DNA of 64,000 nt, from positions 39,178 through 103,177 of the forward strand of contig NZ_FZNV01000010.1 in NCBI RefSeq assembly GCF_900188415.1. Direction: 5' to 3'. The position numbers and the translations under genes were made by a program. The DNA comes from Maribacter sedimenticola (lineage in GTDB: Bacteria; Bacteroidota; Bacteroidia; Flavobacteriales; Flavobacteriaceae). Of this stretch, positions 1 to 8,508 are shown in pieces (the stretch's first letter is position 1; the number at the start of each line of letters is the position of its first letter). Below the pieces are notes generated by a model. The model did no database searches and had not been told where the DNA came from. It worked only from the letters and a program-made list of their open reading frames with translations.

Positions 1-1431
1 AAGTCCAAAGTGGCCAATGCCATTACAGAACTTAGGGATTTCGTTTTATTACCAAATGATGCCAATAATGCAGATGATATTGATACCAACCTGTATTGGC
101 TAAGAAAAAAATTTACGGAAAGAGGCTTTAACTCATCCATTCTGGAAACGGAAGGTTTACCCCTATTTTTTGCCGCTTTGCCCATAGACGACAACAAACC
201 AACCATTTTATTCTATATGCACTTTGACGGCCAATCTGTGGACATTTCAAAATGGGACCAAAAAAATCCGTACGAAGTGGTATTAAAATCTAAAGAAGGG
301 GATGGTTGGAAAACCGAATCTTTTGATGCATTGAATGACGATATCAACTACGACTGGAGACTTTTTGGACGTTCTACATCAGATGATAAAGGACCTATTA
401 TCATGTTTTTAAACGCAATTGACATCTTACAAAAGGAACAAAAAACCCTACCCTTTAATATCAAAGTAATTTTGGATAGCGAAGAGGAGAAAAGTAGTGC
501 TCCATTGCCAAAAGCGGTACGTGTCTATAGGGATTTATTAAAAGCGGACTATTTAATCATCAATGACGGTCCGGTTCATTCCTCTGGCAAACCCACTATT
601 GTATACGGTTGTAGAGGTATCACCACATTGACCATTACTACATATGGTCCTTTAAGACCACAACATAGTGGACACTATGGTAATTATGCACCAAACCCTG
701 GAATGCAACTAGCCCATTTATTGTCATCTCTAAAGGATACCGATGGCAGGGTTCTCGTCAACGGATTCTATGATGGTATAGAACTAGATGAAGCTACTAT
801 GGCAGTTTTAAAAAGTGTACCTGACAATGCCAATGAAATAAATACAAATTTAGCAATTGCCAATCCGGAAAAGGTAGGCTCTTTTTATCAGGAATCTTTA
901 CAATATCCTTCCTTGAACATTAGGGGGCTGGGTTCCGGTTGGATCGGTAAGAATGCAAGAACAATCGTACCTGCAGAAGCAACCGCAGAACTGGATATAA
1001 GATTGGTGCCAGAATCCGATGGCAATAGGTTGAAATCCTTAGTGAAAGAACATATTAAAAATCTTGGTTATCATGTAATGTCCACGGTCCCTACTAGGGA
1101 AGAACGTATGAAATTCGATAAAATAGTTACCATTATGGAAGGAAACGTAACGGATGCCTTTAGAACAGATTTGACCAACCCTTTTGGCAATGCCTTAGTG
1201 AAGACCATGGAATCCAAATTTGGCGAAAAGCCCGTACAGATTAGAATTATGGGTGGTACCGTGCCTATATCCCCATTTATCAATGAATTAAAAATACCGG
1301 CTTTTATCGTGCCTATGGTCAACCCGGACAATAATCAGCATAGCCCTAACGAGAATTTAAAAATAGGACAGATTGCGTATGGAATACAATTGTTCCATGC
1401 TATACTTCATAGTACCACCGTTCCTGAATAA
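1..1431 (+). CDS. M20 family metallopeptidase, 5'-truncated by the window
   Basis: This is a zinc-dependent exopeptidase or dipeptidase of the M20 family (carnosinase/DapE/ArgE group). The frame is open from base 1 (K-S-K before a GTG at 10), so the true start probably lies upstream. Counting from that GTG, the visible family motifs are the first metal site YMHFDGQ (His71, Asp73), GRSTSDDKGP (bridging Asp near 126), the catalytic and ligand glutamates in DSEEE (158-160), and the late His in NNQHSPNE (about 450). The middle part matches the dimerisation or lid domain expected in the family. The 473 or more residues fit dipeptidase-type members. No signal peptide can be judged because the N-terminus is missing. 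The substrate cannot be told from sequence; a cytosolic dipeptidase is the usual assignment. Confidence 0.88.
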   Translation, partial: KSKVANAITELRDFVLLPNDANNADDIDTNLYWLRKKFTERGFNSSILETEGLPLFFAALPIDDNKPTILFYMHFDGQSVDISKWDQKNPYEVVLKSKEGDGWKTESFDALNDDINYDWRLFGRSTSDDKGPIIMFLNAIDILQKEQKTLPFNIKVILDSEEEKSSAPLPKAVRVYRDLLKADYLIINDGPVHSSGKPTIVYGCRGITTLTITTYGPLRPQHSGHYGNYAPNPGMQLAHLLSSLKDTDGRVLVNGFYDGIELDEATMAVLKSVPDNANEINTNLAIANPEKVGSFYQESLQYPSLNIRGLGSGWIGKNARTIVPAEATAELDIRLVPESDGNRLKSLVKEHIKNLGYHVMSTVPTREERMKFDKIVTIMEGNVTDAFRTDLTNPFGNALVKTMESKFGEKPVQIRIMGGTVPISPFINELKIPAFIVPMVNPDNNQHSPNENLKIGQIAYGIQLFHAILHSTTVPE

Positions 1432-1528
1432 TTCGTTTTAACAGTTACTAACAAAGGTTTACAAGTGCCTTAACGGAAATTATAATTGATTTTTGTTAGT
1501 TTAAAGGTGAACTTAAAAAACGAAGAAA

Positions 1529-1672
1529 ATGGGAATTATAAAAGATAATAAAAAGTTTAAAAGAAAAGTTGAACAAAGTAACCCTACCAATCCTACTGGA
1601 AATACGGATGTAGATACCAATAAATTTGATATTGACAAGGGTACAATAAAAGATCAACAAAATAAGATGTAA
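1529..1672 (+). CDS. small hypothetical protein, 47 aa
   Basis: This short frame begins MGIIKDNKKFKRK and ends DQQNKM. It is hydrophilic, with a basic N-terminal third and an Asn/Asp/Thr-rich middle, and has no membrane segment and no cysteines. It sits alone between the M20 peptidase and ppc and is followed 18 bases later by a strong hairpin terminator, as expected for a transcribed unit. The sequence before the ATG (CGAAGAAA) is purine-rich but not a clear ribosome binding site. I do not recognise the family. The case for a real gene is the coding-like composition, the gap it fills and the terminator, so it remains tentative. Confidence 0.5.
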   Translation: MGIIKDNKKFKRKVEQSNPTNPTGNTDVDTNKFDIDKGTIKDQQNKM

Positions 1673-1690
1673 CGATATTGACCTTAATAC

Positions 1691-1720
1691 AAAAGCCCGA
1701 TCTATATAGATCGGGCTTTT
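1691..1720. terminator. bidirectional intrinsic terminator
   Basis: A near-perfect hairpin (AGCCCGATCT, short AT loop, AGATCGGGCT) is flanked by A's on the left and T's on the right. It can therefore end both the small rightward gene at 1529 and the leftward ppc gene whose stop codon is at 1743. Confidence 0.85.
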
Positions 1721-1742
1721 TATTTGATATCACTATAGCTTT

Positions 1743-4289
1743 TTAGGCCGAGTTTCTACTTGCATTAATGTTGCCATATAAAGATCGGGTAACAATCTTC
1801 TCATACAATTCCTTATACTCGGTTCCTTCTCCAATGCGTTGAAGGGCATATTGTTGAATAACCAATAACGGCAATACTATATTTTCCCTTATATTGATTG
1901 ATTCCCTGGATATGGCTTCTTTTTCCATTAAAATTTCCATACCGGACAATTTGAGCAACATTGCTTTGGAAAGTTCATACTCAGCATGTAAAATATCCCA
2001 AAAAGCACCATATTCCTCATTTTCCTTCATATAGCTTGTAAGCTCAAAATAGCATTTGGACAAACTCATCATACTGTTCATCATCAAAGCTTGGAAAAAA
2101 GGTACTTGGTCATATAACCTTTTTGCCTCTTCAAACCTGCCATCATCCTCCAAGGTCTTGAGTGCGGATCCTATTCCATAATATCCAGGAACGTTTTGCT
2201 TTAATTGGCTCCAAGATCCCACAAAGGAGATTGCACGCAAATCACTAAGTTCCAGTTTGGCCTTATTACCACGTTTACCCGGCCTACTACCAATATTTGC
2301 CTTGGTGTAATATTTAAGCGTACTCATATTTTCCAAGTACGGCATAAATTTGTCATGGTGTTTTAGAGCGTCATACTTTTTAAAGCTCAATTCAGAAAGT
2401 TCTTCGATCAATGTCCTATCAGCATCGGAAATAGTTATTTCCTTTCCTAAAATGGTATTGGACAGCCCTGCAGTCAATAGCTGCTCACTGTTATAGATAA
2501 ACTGTTCCTTTGTTCCATACGTACTGGTAATGGTCTGTCCCTGAATGGTCAATTGAATTTCGTTATTGGCCACTTTATTGGTCTGCGCTGCATAAAAACG
2601 ATGTGTTTTTCCGCCACCCCTTGCCGGTGGACCTCCCCTACCATCAAAAAATATTGCCGCTATATCATTTTCCTCACATACGGCGGAAAGTGATTCCTTG
2701 GTCTTTAAAATGGACCAATTGGCTTTGAGATAACCACCATCTTTGGTACCATCAGAAAAGCCTAGCATTATAGTCTGCTTTTTATTCCTATCCTCCAAAT
2801 GCGCCTTGTATTCCGGTAAATTGAACAAGAACTGCATAGTTGCCTCGGCATTGTCCATACCGTTCATGGTTTCGAACAAAGGAACAATGTCAAAAGTAAT
2901 ATTCTTGCCTGACCAACCACACCATCTAAACAAAGCGTAAACAAAAAGTATGGAGAATACATCTTCAGAATTACTTATGATATAACGGTTACAGCCTTCC
3001 TCCCCATTTTTTTCCTGAATAGTCTGTAATTGCCAAATATTTTTAATAGTATCCTTTACGATTTCCTCGTCATAATCATTAGCTGTCAACTGAAGGTCTT
3101 CATGTAATAAAATATCTATGAGTCGGTCTTGGGATAATTCGCTGAGTTCGGTTTTTATTAGGCCATGTTTTTTTAAAACCTCGGTCATTACCTTAGTATG
3201 CATACTATGGTCCTGACGAATATCTATTGTAGCAAAATGTACCTTAAAAATTTTCACCTTATCTATAAAACGATCTAAATCGCTTAAGTAAAGACTCTGG
3301 TATTTATCAATTAAAATTGCACGAATTTCTTCCAAGGGTACTATTAGATCATCATAACCGATATCCTTAGTACTATCAAACATAGCAATATACAAATTGG
3401 ACCGAAGTTTATGCAAAGGTTCCTGCACCGCCTTGAACGTAAGTTTATGCAACAATCCTTTAAGATCATTGTAATAGCATTTCATTAAGGTCAACCGTAG
3501 TTCGTTCATTACATCCTTGGTAATATCTGCCGTTACGAACGGGTTACCGTCACGATCTCCACCAGGCCAAAAACCTAACTTAACAATATCATGGTTCTCA
3601 AACTTTTTAGCACCAACACTTCCCTTTATATAGGCATACATATCACCAATGGCATCATAGTACACATGTCTTAGGGTATAGATAATATTCTTGGCCTCAT
3701 CTAAAGGAGTGGGTTTTTTAGCATTGATCAAAGAGGTAAGGCCTAATTGCTGTAACCCCACATCTATTTCATCTATTTTATCTTCAAGGATAAGCGTCCT
3801 TAAATTGGTAATAATATCAAGAACCGCCGGGGTATAGAATTGTGTAGGATGGGCCGTTAAAACAATTCTTGCACTAAACGTGCTTAACTTGTCCCAAATG
3901 GTATCCCACGCATTGTTCTTCTCAACCAACTGAAAATAGTCCTTTAACGATAATGAACTAGAGTGCTTGTGCAATTTTGGAAACGCCGCATCTTCCACAC
4001 TATCATAAAGCACCACTTGGCGCTCTACATATTGTATAATGCGAAACATAAAATCTATTTGCTCCTTTTCAGATTTTGTATCCACAAAATTCTCAAAAAA
4101 GTTTTCTAGGATTTCCTGGGGATTTAACCCGTTGCTCAACCCTTTTTCCGACTGATTCAGTAATAAAGGAATTAGCATACCTACATTCTCAATATTCTCG
4201 TACGGAAGATTAAGAAATAGACTATTGTAAACATTAAACTTATTCTGGACAGACTTCTTAAATTCTGCCAACCTTTCTTTTTGCTGCAT
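1743..4289 (-). CDS. ppc: phosphoenolpyruvate carboxylase
   Basis: This enzyme carboxylates phosphoenolpyruvate with bicarbonate to oxaloacetate, replenishing the citric acid cycle. The 848 residues are close to the usual 870-960. Motifs in order are VLTAHPTQ with the catalytic His147, GGDRDGNP (243-250), the glycine-rich loop FDGRGGPPARGGG, GSRPGKRG and SFVGSWSQLKQNVPGYYG. The family's nearly invariant C-terminus RNTG is here RNSA, so the terminal glycine that contributes to activity in other PEP carboxylases is replaced by alanine. It is a single-gene unit, read leftward into the terminator at 1691-1720. The start is the first ATG after an upstream region with no other gene. Confidence 0.97.
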   Translation of the reverse strand: MQQKERLAEFKKSVQNKFNVYNSLFLNLPYENIENVGMLIPLLLNQSEKGLSNGLNPQEILENFFENFVDTKSEKEQIDFMFRIIQYVERQVVLYDSVEDAAFPKLHKHSSSLSLKDYFQLVEKNNAWDTIWDKLSTFSARIVLTAHPTQFYTPAVLDIITNLRTLILEDKIDEIDVGLQQLGLTSLINAKKPTPLDEAKNIIYTLRHVYYDAIGDMYAYIKGSVGAKKFENHDIVKLGFWPGGDRDGNPFVTADITKDVMNELRLTLMKCYYNDLKGLLHKLTFKAVQEPLHKLRSNLYIAMFDSTKDIGYDDLIVPLEEIRAILIDKYQSLYLSDLDRFIDKVKIFKVHFATIDIRQDHSMHTKVMTEVLKKHGLIKTELSELSQDRLIDILLHEDLQLTANDYDEEIVKDTIKNIWQLQTIQEKNGEEGCNRYIISNSEDVFSILFVYALFRWCGWSGKNITFDIVPLFETMNGMDNAEATMQFLFNLPEYKAHLEDRNKKQTIMLGFSDGTKDGGYLKANWSILKTKESLSAVCEENDIAAIFFDGRGGPPARGGGKTHRFYAAQTNKVANNEIQLTIQGQTITSTYGTKEQFIYNSEQLLTAGLSNTILGKEITISDADRTLIEELSELSFKKYDALKHHDKFMPYLENMSTLKYYTKANIGSRPGKRGNKAKLELSDLRAISFVGSWSQLKQNVPGYYGIGSALKTLEDDGRFEEAKRLYDQVPFFQALMMNSMMSLSKCYFELTSYMKENEEYGAFWDILHAEYELSKAMLLKLSGMEILMEKEAISRESINIRENIVLPLLVIQQYALQRIGEGTEYKELYEKIVTRSLYGNINASRNSA

Positions 4290-4520
4290 ATTTCAAAAAC
4301 TTTATGCCACTAACTATTTGGCAAACATGATAAATTTCGTGTATAAATATCGCTAATCCTAAAGAATCTAGGGCATGATTTTAGCGAAATATCAGAATAC
4401 TGGCAGGATACCACAAAATTGTACGTATTCACAACAAATATTCCAAAAAACCGCACTACCCCTATACCTTTACTTTGTAATTAAGTAAATAAATTTTCAT
4501 TTTCATATAGTGTTCTCGTA

Positions 4521-4553
4521 AAAGAGTCTTGTCTACAAAGCAAGACTCTTTTT
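4521..4553. terminator. intrinsic terminator hairpin
   Basis: The stem AAGAGTCTTG / CAAGACTCTT has a ten-base loop and T-rich tails on both strands. It lies 15 bases beyond the stop codon of the leftward glycosylase-like gene and is the likely terminator for it. It could also end a short rightward transcript from the ppc upstream region. Confidence 0.8.
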
Positions 4554-4567
4554 AGTTTATACCACTT

Positions 4568-5227
4568 TTAAAAAAAATCCTTATACTGCATTACACGAAA
4601 ATCCAATGTAGTAAACTCCGGGTTGTTCAATTTTAATTTTTTGTAACGTTCCAAACTCCCAACTGCCCTATTTGCAGCCCCGGATGGTGCCGTTAACGAT
4701 ACGGTCTTAATCTCCACTCCTGTTTTTGGATGAATAAACCTATGTATCCTAGGAACCTCATCGCTAATTTTTTTTAAGGAGATACCGTAATCCTTTAAGT
4801 GCTTACGAAAAAAATATTCCGGACCATTTTTACTGTTACCCCCCGTAAACAATAATGTTTCTACTTTAGGATATTCCTCAAGATAGGATAAAACATTACG
4901 CAGAACAATTTGTTGCATGCCAATATCGGAAGCATCTATTTTATTTCTTTTGGCCGCAGCGACTATATCACATATACCAATTTTATGTTGTTTAAGAAAG
5001 CGCTTTCGTTGGTCTACCGCTTCTTGTGTGGTCTCAAACCTTAAGTTTAAATTGAAGATACGGTCCAATATGGGCCATAATTGACCATCACGACTGCCAT
5101 AACAGAAGTCTACATCACCCTCCTTTAATTCTCCGGTGGTAAACCTTGGTGGCGGCAAGGTACCTACAATTAACTTTACCGTATCTTTTTGTATAAATGG
5201 TTTGTAAGGATGGGTATGTAAAAACAT
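4568..5227 (-). CDS. uracil-DNA glycosylase superfamily protein
   Basis: A 219-residue cytosolic protein that resembles the small uracil/hypoxanthine/mismatch DNA glycosylases. Supporting features are LIVGTLPPPRF near residue 20 (the place of the G-[ST]-x-P-G motif of the superfamily), YGSRDGQLWPILDRIF (40s-50s, like the Y-x-x-P-R-N-x-F-W-P segment), GICDIVAAAKRN, and TVSLTAPSGAANRAVGS near 180-195 in the position of the C-terminal H/N-P-S-A motif. The first motif is altered (three prolines) and the C-terminal motif is SLTAPSGAAN, so substrate preference is uncertain. It is a stand-alone gene divergent from the THX gene. Superfamily membership is moderately supported; a base-excision role is inference. 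Confidence 0.65.
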   Translation of the reverse strand: MFLHTHPYKPFIQKDTVKLIVGTLPPPRFTTGELKEGDVDFCYGSRDGQLWPILDRIFNLNLRFETTQEAVDQRKRFLKQHKIGICDIVAAAKRNKIDASDIGMQQIVLRNVLSYLEEYPKVETLLFTGGNSKNGPEYFFRKHLKDYGISLKKISDEVPRIHRFIHPKTGVEIKTVSLTAPSGAANRAVGSLERYKKLKLNNPEFTTLDFRVMQYKDFF

Positions 5228-5317
5228 AAACGGGTCAAGGGTTTAATTACATGAGTCCAAGAAAATAACCATTCCTTTCTAAATTACTAACTTTAAATGA
5301 ATGTATAAACTTAAATT

Positions 5318-5446
5318 ATGGGCAAAGGAGACAAAAAATCTAAAAAAGGAAAAATTTCAAATAATTCCTATGGAGCCAGAAGACCTAGGAAAATTAAAAA
5401 AAGACCTACAGTTGAAGAAAAAATAAAGGTGAGCAAGAAAAAATAA
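5318..5446 (+). CDS. 30S ribosomal protein THX, 42 aa
   Basis: This very short, highly basic protein starts MGKGDKKSKKGKI and continues with SYGARRPRK and a lysine-rich tail. This is the pattern of the Bacteroidota form of ribosomal protein THX (bTHX), a small 30S subunit peptide that sits in the head of the ribosome in Thermus. The start follows a Bacteroidota-like -7 element, TAACTTTA at 5288-5295 (one mismatch to TAnnTTTG). It is transcribed away from the glycosylase-like gene, and its stop lies only two bases from the end of the convergent lipoprotein gene. No separate terminator is visible. Confidence 0.85.
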   Translation: MGKGDKKSKKGKISNNSYGARRPRKIKKRPTVEEKIKVSKKK

Positions 5447-5448
5447 AA

Positions 5449-5814
5449 CTATTCATCTATTCTAAATGTCAGCGCTATATTTTCCTCTTCATCAATGGTT
5501 ATTTGATACGTATAAAAACCAACAGGCAATGTATCTGAAGGCACTTCCTCAGGAAAATAATTATAACTTGTTGAATCTGTTAAAATGGTCAATGCTGTAG
5601 TTTGGTATGCCGTATCATATTCCAAATATGATGAAAATTCATCAGGTGCAATATTTTCATAAACGGTGTCGCGTTGGGTTACCCGTACCTCGTTAAAAAA
5701 GAATGAGGTACTATTTTGTATCCTTATGTTGACCATATCAATATTATCATCCCTATCGGTACAAGAAAACAAAAGAACCAAACCAAGAACAGCAAGTAAA
5801 AATACCCTTTTCAT
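5449..5814 (-). CDS. lipoprotein of unknown function
   Basis: The first 17 residues form a lipoprotein signal peptide (MKRVFLLAVLGLVLLFS) ending in the lipobox L-F-S-C with Cys18. After it come acidic residues (TDRDDN), the pattern that often sends Bacteroidota lipoproteins to the cell surface. The remaining 100 residues look like a small beta domain, with Thr/Tyr-rich alternating strands and no recognised motif. It lies downstream of yaaA with a 47-base gap and may share its transcript. Function unknown. Confidence 0.8.
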   Translation of the reverse strand: MKRVFLLAVLGLVLLFSCTDRDDNIDMVNIRIQNSTSFFFNEVRVTQRDTVYENIAPDEFSSYLEYDTAYQTTALTILTDSTSYNYFPEEVPSDTLPVGFYTYQITIDEEENIALTFRIDE

Positions 5815-5861
5815 ATATGTTATTTAACTATAGTCAATAACGTAAAAGCGTAGATAATATT

Positions 5862-6623
5862 TTACCTTATAAATACGGGCTGGTTCTGTTTTACGGTATG
5901 TTCTGGGCTAAATTGGTAATCATCCAAATTAAATCCTTTTATTTCGTCCAAGGTATTTGCATTGTGATCAATGATATATCGTACCATAGACCCCCTAGCC
6001 TTCTTAGCAAAAAAACTGATGATTTTTAGTTTATCATTTTTCCAATCTTTAAAAACGGGAGTAATGATAGTTGCCTTAATATTTTTGGGCTGTAATACAT
6101 TATAATATTCATTACTGGCAAGATTGACCAACAATTCTCCTTCTTTCATCTCATTATTTACAAATTTGGTTAGCCTATCTCCCCAATATTCGTACAGGTT
6201 TTTTTTTCTTCCAATTTTTAACGAGGTACCCATTTCCAATCTGTAAGGTTGCATAAGGTCCAGAGGTTTTAAAATACCGTATTGGCCCGATAAAATTCGT
6301 AGCTTTTGTTGGAGTTCCATTATTTTATCCTCTGACATGGAATAGGCATCCAACCCTTGGTACACATCTCCACTAAACGCAAAAATTGCCTGCCTGGCAT
6401 TTTTTGGTGTAAAAGGAGTGGTAAAATCTTGATTTCGCTGCCAATTCAATTCTGCCAATTTATCTGATATGGACATAAGCTCTGACAGGTCCTTAGGTTT
6501 TTTCTTGGACAATATCTTATTGAGCTTAATGGCATCATCTATAAAATTGGGTTGCGTATATTCCTTTACAGGAAGTGTACTCTCATAATCCAATGATTTG
6601 GCCGGCGAAATAATAATTTTCAT
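5862..6623 (-). CDS. yaaA: peroxide stress protein YaaA (UPF0246)
   Basis: A full-length 253-residue member of the YaaA/DUF328 family. It starts MKIIISPAKSLDY, the family hallmark, and has the typical LSGQYGILKPLDLMQPYRLEMG segment in the middle and the KKARGSMVRYII segment near 210. In Escherichia coli, YaaA lowers free intracellular iron during hydrogen peroxide stress and binds DNA; the same role here is by family only. It belongs to a leftward run with the rluD-like gene (gap 93 bases) and the lipoprotein gene. Confidence 0.93.
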   Translation of the reverse strand: MKIIISPAKSLDYESTLPVKEYTQPNFIDDAIKLNKILSKKKPKDLSELMSISDKLAELNWQRNQDFTTPFTPKNARQAIFAFSGDVYQGLDAYSMSEDKIMELQQKLRILSGQYGILKPLDLMQPYRLEMGTSLKIGRKKNLYEYWGDRLTKFVNNEMKEGELLVNLASNEYYNVLQPKNIKATIITPVFKDWKNDKLKIISFFAKKARGSMVRYIIDHNANTLDEIKGFNLDDYQFSPEHTVKQNQPVFIR

Positions 6624-6716
6624 AATGCAATTTTATTTGACTATAAAAATAAAGAGGAAATAAGGGAAGACCAATAGAATCTTATATAAGACTTTTAATG
6701 ATACTATTGAAAAATC

Positions 6717-7745
6717 CTATTCTATACTGTTTTTAGTGTATTGACGCCACTTTTCTATAGCATTGACCATATCTTCCGGTAGTTCAGAATCAAAACTCAT
6801 ATGCTTGCCCGTGACCGGATGAGTAAATCCTAAAGTTTTAGCATGTAAGGCTTGTCTGGGCAGTAACTTAAAGGTGTTTTCCACAAATTGCTTGTACTTG
6901 GTGAAGGTAGTACCTTTTAATATACGTTCTCCCCCATAACGCTCGTCATTGAACAAAGTATGTCCTATGTATTTCATATGCACACGTATTTGGTGCGTTC
7001 TACCGGTTTCCAATCTACACGAAACCAATGTAACATACCCCAAACGTTCCAGTACCTTAAAATGCGTTACAGCTTCTTTACCTTCTTCACCATCTGGAAA
7101 AACATGCATCTGTAGCCTGTTTTTAGGATTTCTTCCTACATGTCCTTCAATAGTACCTTCATCTTCCTCCACATTACCCCAAACCAAGGCAATGTATTCA
7201 CGCTCAGAAGTTTTATCAAAAAATTGCTTTGCCAAATGGGTCATTGCGGCTTCGGTCTTTGCAACGACCAACAATCCGGAAGTATCCTTATCTATCCTAT
7301 GAACTAATCCTGGTCGTTCGTTACTGTTTACCGGTAAGTTATCCGTATGGTGTATAAGTGCATTGATCAAGGTTCCCGAATAATTGCCATGACCGGGATG
7401 TACTACCATACCTGCAGGTTTATTAACCACCAAAAGCACTTCATCCTCATAGACAATATCCAATGGAATATCTTCTGGAATCAATAAGAATTCATGTGGT
7501 GGATGCTCAAACATGACTTTTACCTCATCTCCCGCCTTTACCTTGTAATTAGATTTTACGATTTCGTCATTTACCCAAACATGACCATCTTTTGCTGCTT
7601 GTTGAATTTTGTTCCGTGTAGCGTTCTCTATAAAGTTCATTAAAAACTTATCTACCCTTAACGGCACTTGACCTTTTGAAGCTATAACACGATGGTGTTC
7701 AAAAAGTTCGCCATCTTCATTTTCGGGTTGTTCAATATTACTCAT
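6717..7745 (-). CDS. rluD: RluA/RluD family 23S rRNA pseudouridine synthase
   Basis: This enzyme converts uridines in large-subunit rRNA to pseudouridine. An S4 RNA-binding domain covers about residues 25-85 (VDKFLMNFIENATRNKIQQ, VNDEIVKSNYKVKAGD). The catalytic domain follows, with VVNKPAGMVVHPG (107-117) and HRIDKDTSG, whose Asp152 is the catalytic residue. Length (342) and architecture fit RluD better than the shorter RluA. The start codon overlaps the stop of the upstream PASTA gene by four bases (ATGA), so the two are translationally coupled. Which uridines are modified cannot be told from sequence. Confidence 0.93.
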   Translation of the reverse strand: MSNIEQPENEDGELFEHHRVIASKGQVPLRVDKFLMNFIENATRNKIQQAAKDGHVWVNDEIVKSNYKVKAGDEVKVMFEHPPHEFLLIPEDIPLDIVYEDEVLLVVNKPAGMVVHPGHGNYSGTLINALIHHTDNLPVNSNERPGLVHRIDKDTSGLLVVAKTEAAMTHLAKQFFDKTSEREYIALVWGNVEEDEGTIEGHVGRNPKNRLQMHVFPDGEEGKEAVTHFKVLERLGYVTLVSCRLETGRTHQIRVHMKYIGHTLFNDERYGGERILKGTTFTKYKQFVENTFKLLPRQALHAKTLGFTHPVTGKHMSFDSELPEDMVNAIEKWRQYTKNSIE

Positions 7746-8335
7746 TCCTGTTCTGAATCTGCCTTTATTATAGCACGTTCCGGTATTGAACCATTACCAC
7801 AAATCAATTCTATTTTTGATGTCTTAGGTAATTTATCACCTGGCTTAATATATTTTCCCTTAAATTTTAATTGGTACACCATATCCTTACCCAATTCATC
7901 TACATAAGTAACGCGCTCAACATCCAGACCAACAGCCTTTAGCATAGAGGAAGCATTTCTCTTGGTTACTTGTATTATTTTTGGCACGGTCACTTTCTTA
8001 TAGCCAGAAGGGTTTACGGTGAAATATATTTTCCTATTGGTCTTTACCTTGGCCCCGGCAGAAGGGGTTTGTTCTATAATAGAAAACCTAGGATAATCTG
8101 GATTGTAATTCGCCGAATCTAAAACCTCATATCTAAGACCTGCATCTTCAATGGATTTTCGCATTTCCATGACCGATTGTTTAGAAAAGTCCGGAACCTC
8201 CACAAATTCACCATGATTAGTGGTGCTTTTAAGCCAATTCAAGACTAAAAAAATTATGATTATGGAAAATAAAAGGGCGAGACCTAACTGAATTAAAAAG
8301 GTCTTACTCCTTAAAAAATTTAAAAAATTTCTCAT
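7742..8335 (-). CDS. PASTA domain membrane protein
   Basis: I chose the internal ATG at 8335 (MRNFLNFLRSK, 197 residues) because the longer frame to 8380 adds an untypical N-terminus and runs toward the ddl promoter. A short cytoplasmic segment precedes one membrane helix (about residues 15-37). Two PASTA-like repeats follow outside: VEVPDFSKQSVMEMRKSIED with a second half ending in YFTVNP, and VTVPKIIQVTKRNASSML. PASTA domains bind peptidoglycan fragments or assist cell-wall enzymes. The neighbourhood is consistent: ddl (D-Ala-D-Ala ligase) is divergent next door. Overlap with the rluD-like gene indicates one transcript. No kinase or transpeptidase domain is attached. Confidence 0.88.
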   Translation of the reverse strand: MRNFLNFLRSKTFLIQLGLALLFSIIIIFLVLNWLKSTTNHGEFVEVPDFSKQSVMEMRKSIEDAGLRYEVLDSANYNPDYPRFSIIEQTPSAGAKVKTNRKIYFTVNPSGYKKVTVPKIIQVTKRNASSMLKAVGLDVERVTYVDELGKDMVYQLKFKGKYIKPGDKLPKTSKIELICGNGSIPERAIIKADSEQE

Positions 8336-8508
8336 ACGTACAGTTTGACCCAACAAATATAGTAAATGCCCCCTTACCAATTGGCGGCTTCTTTTCGTAA
8401 GTTCCCTTCAACTTTATCAACCCTTAACGAAAATTAATGGTGGATGTCCCTTTTTTATTTTGCTCCAATACGTCATCTTTGCCATAACATTCTCTTTTTG
8501 TATAATTC

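Noticed and set aside
1071..1331. Leftward 86-codon frame inside the M20 peptidase gene
   Set aside because: It is a shadow of a clearly coding frame with conserved peptidase motifs.
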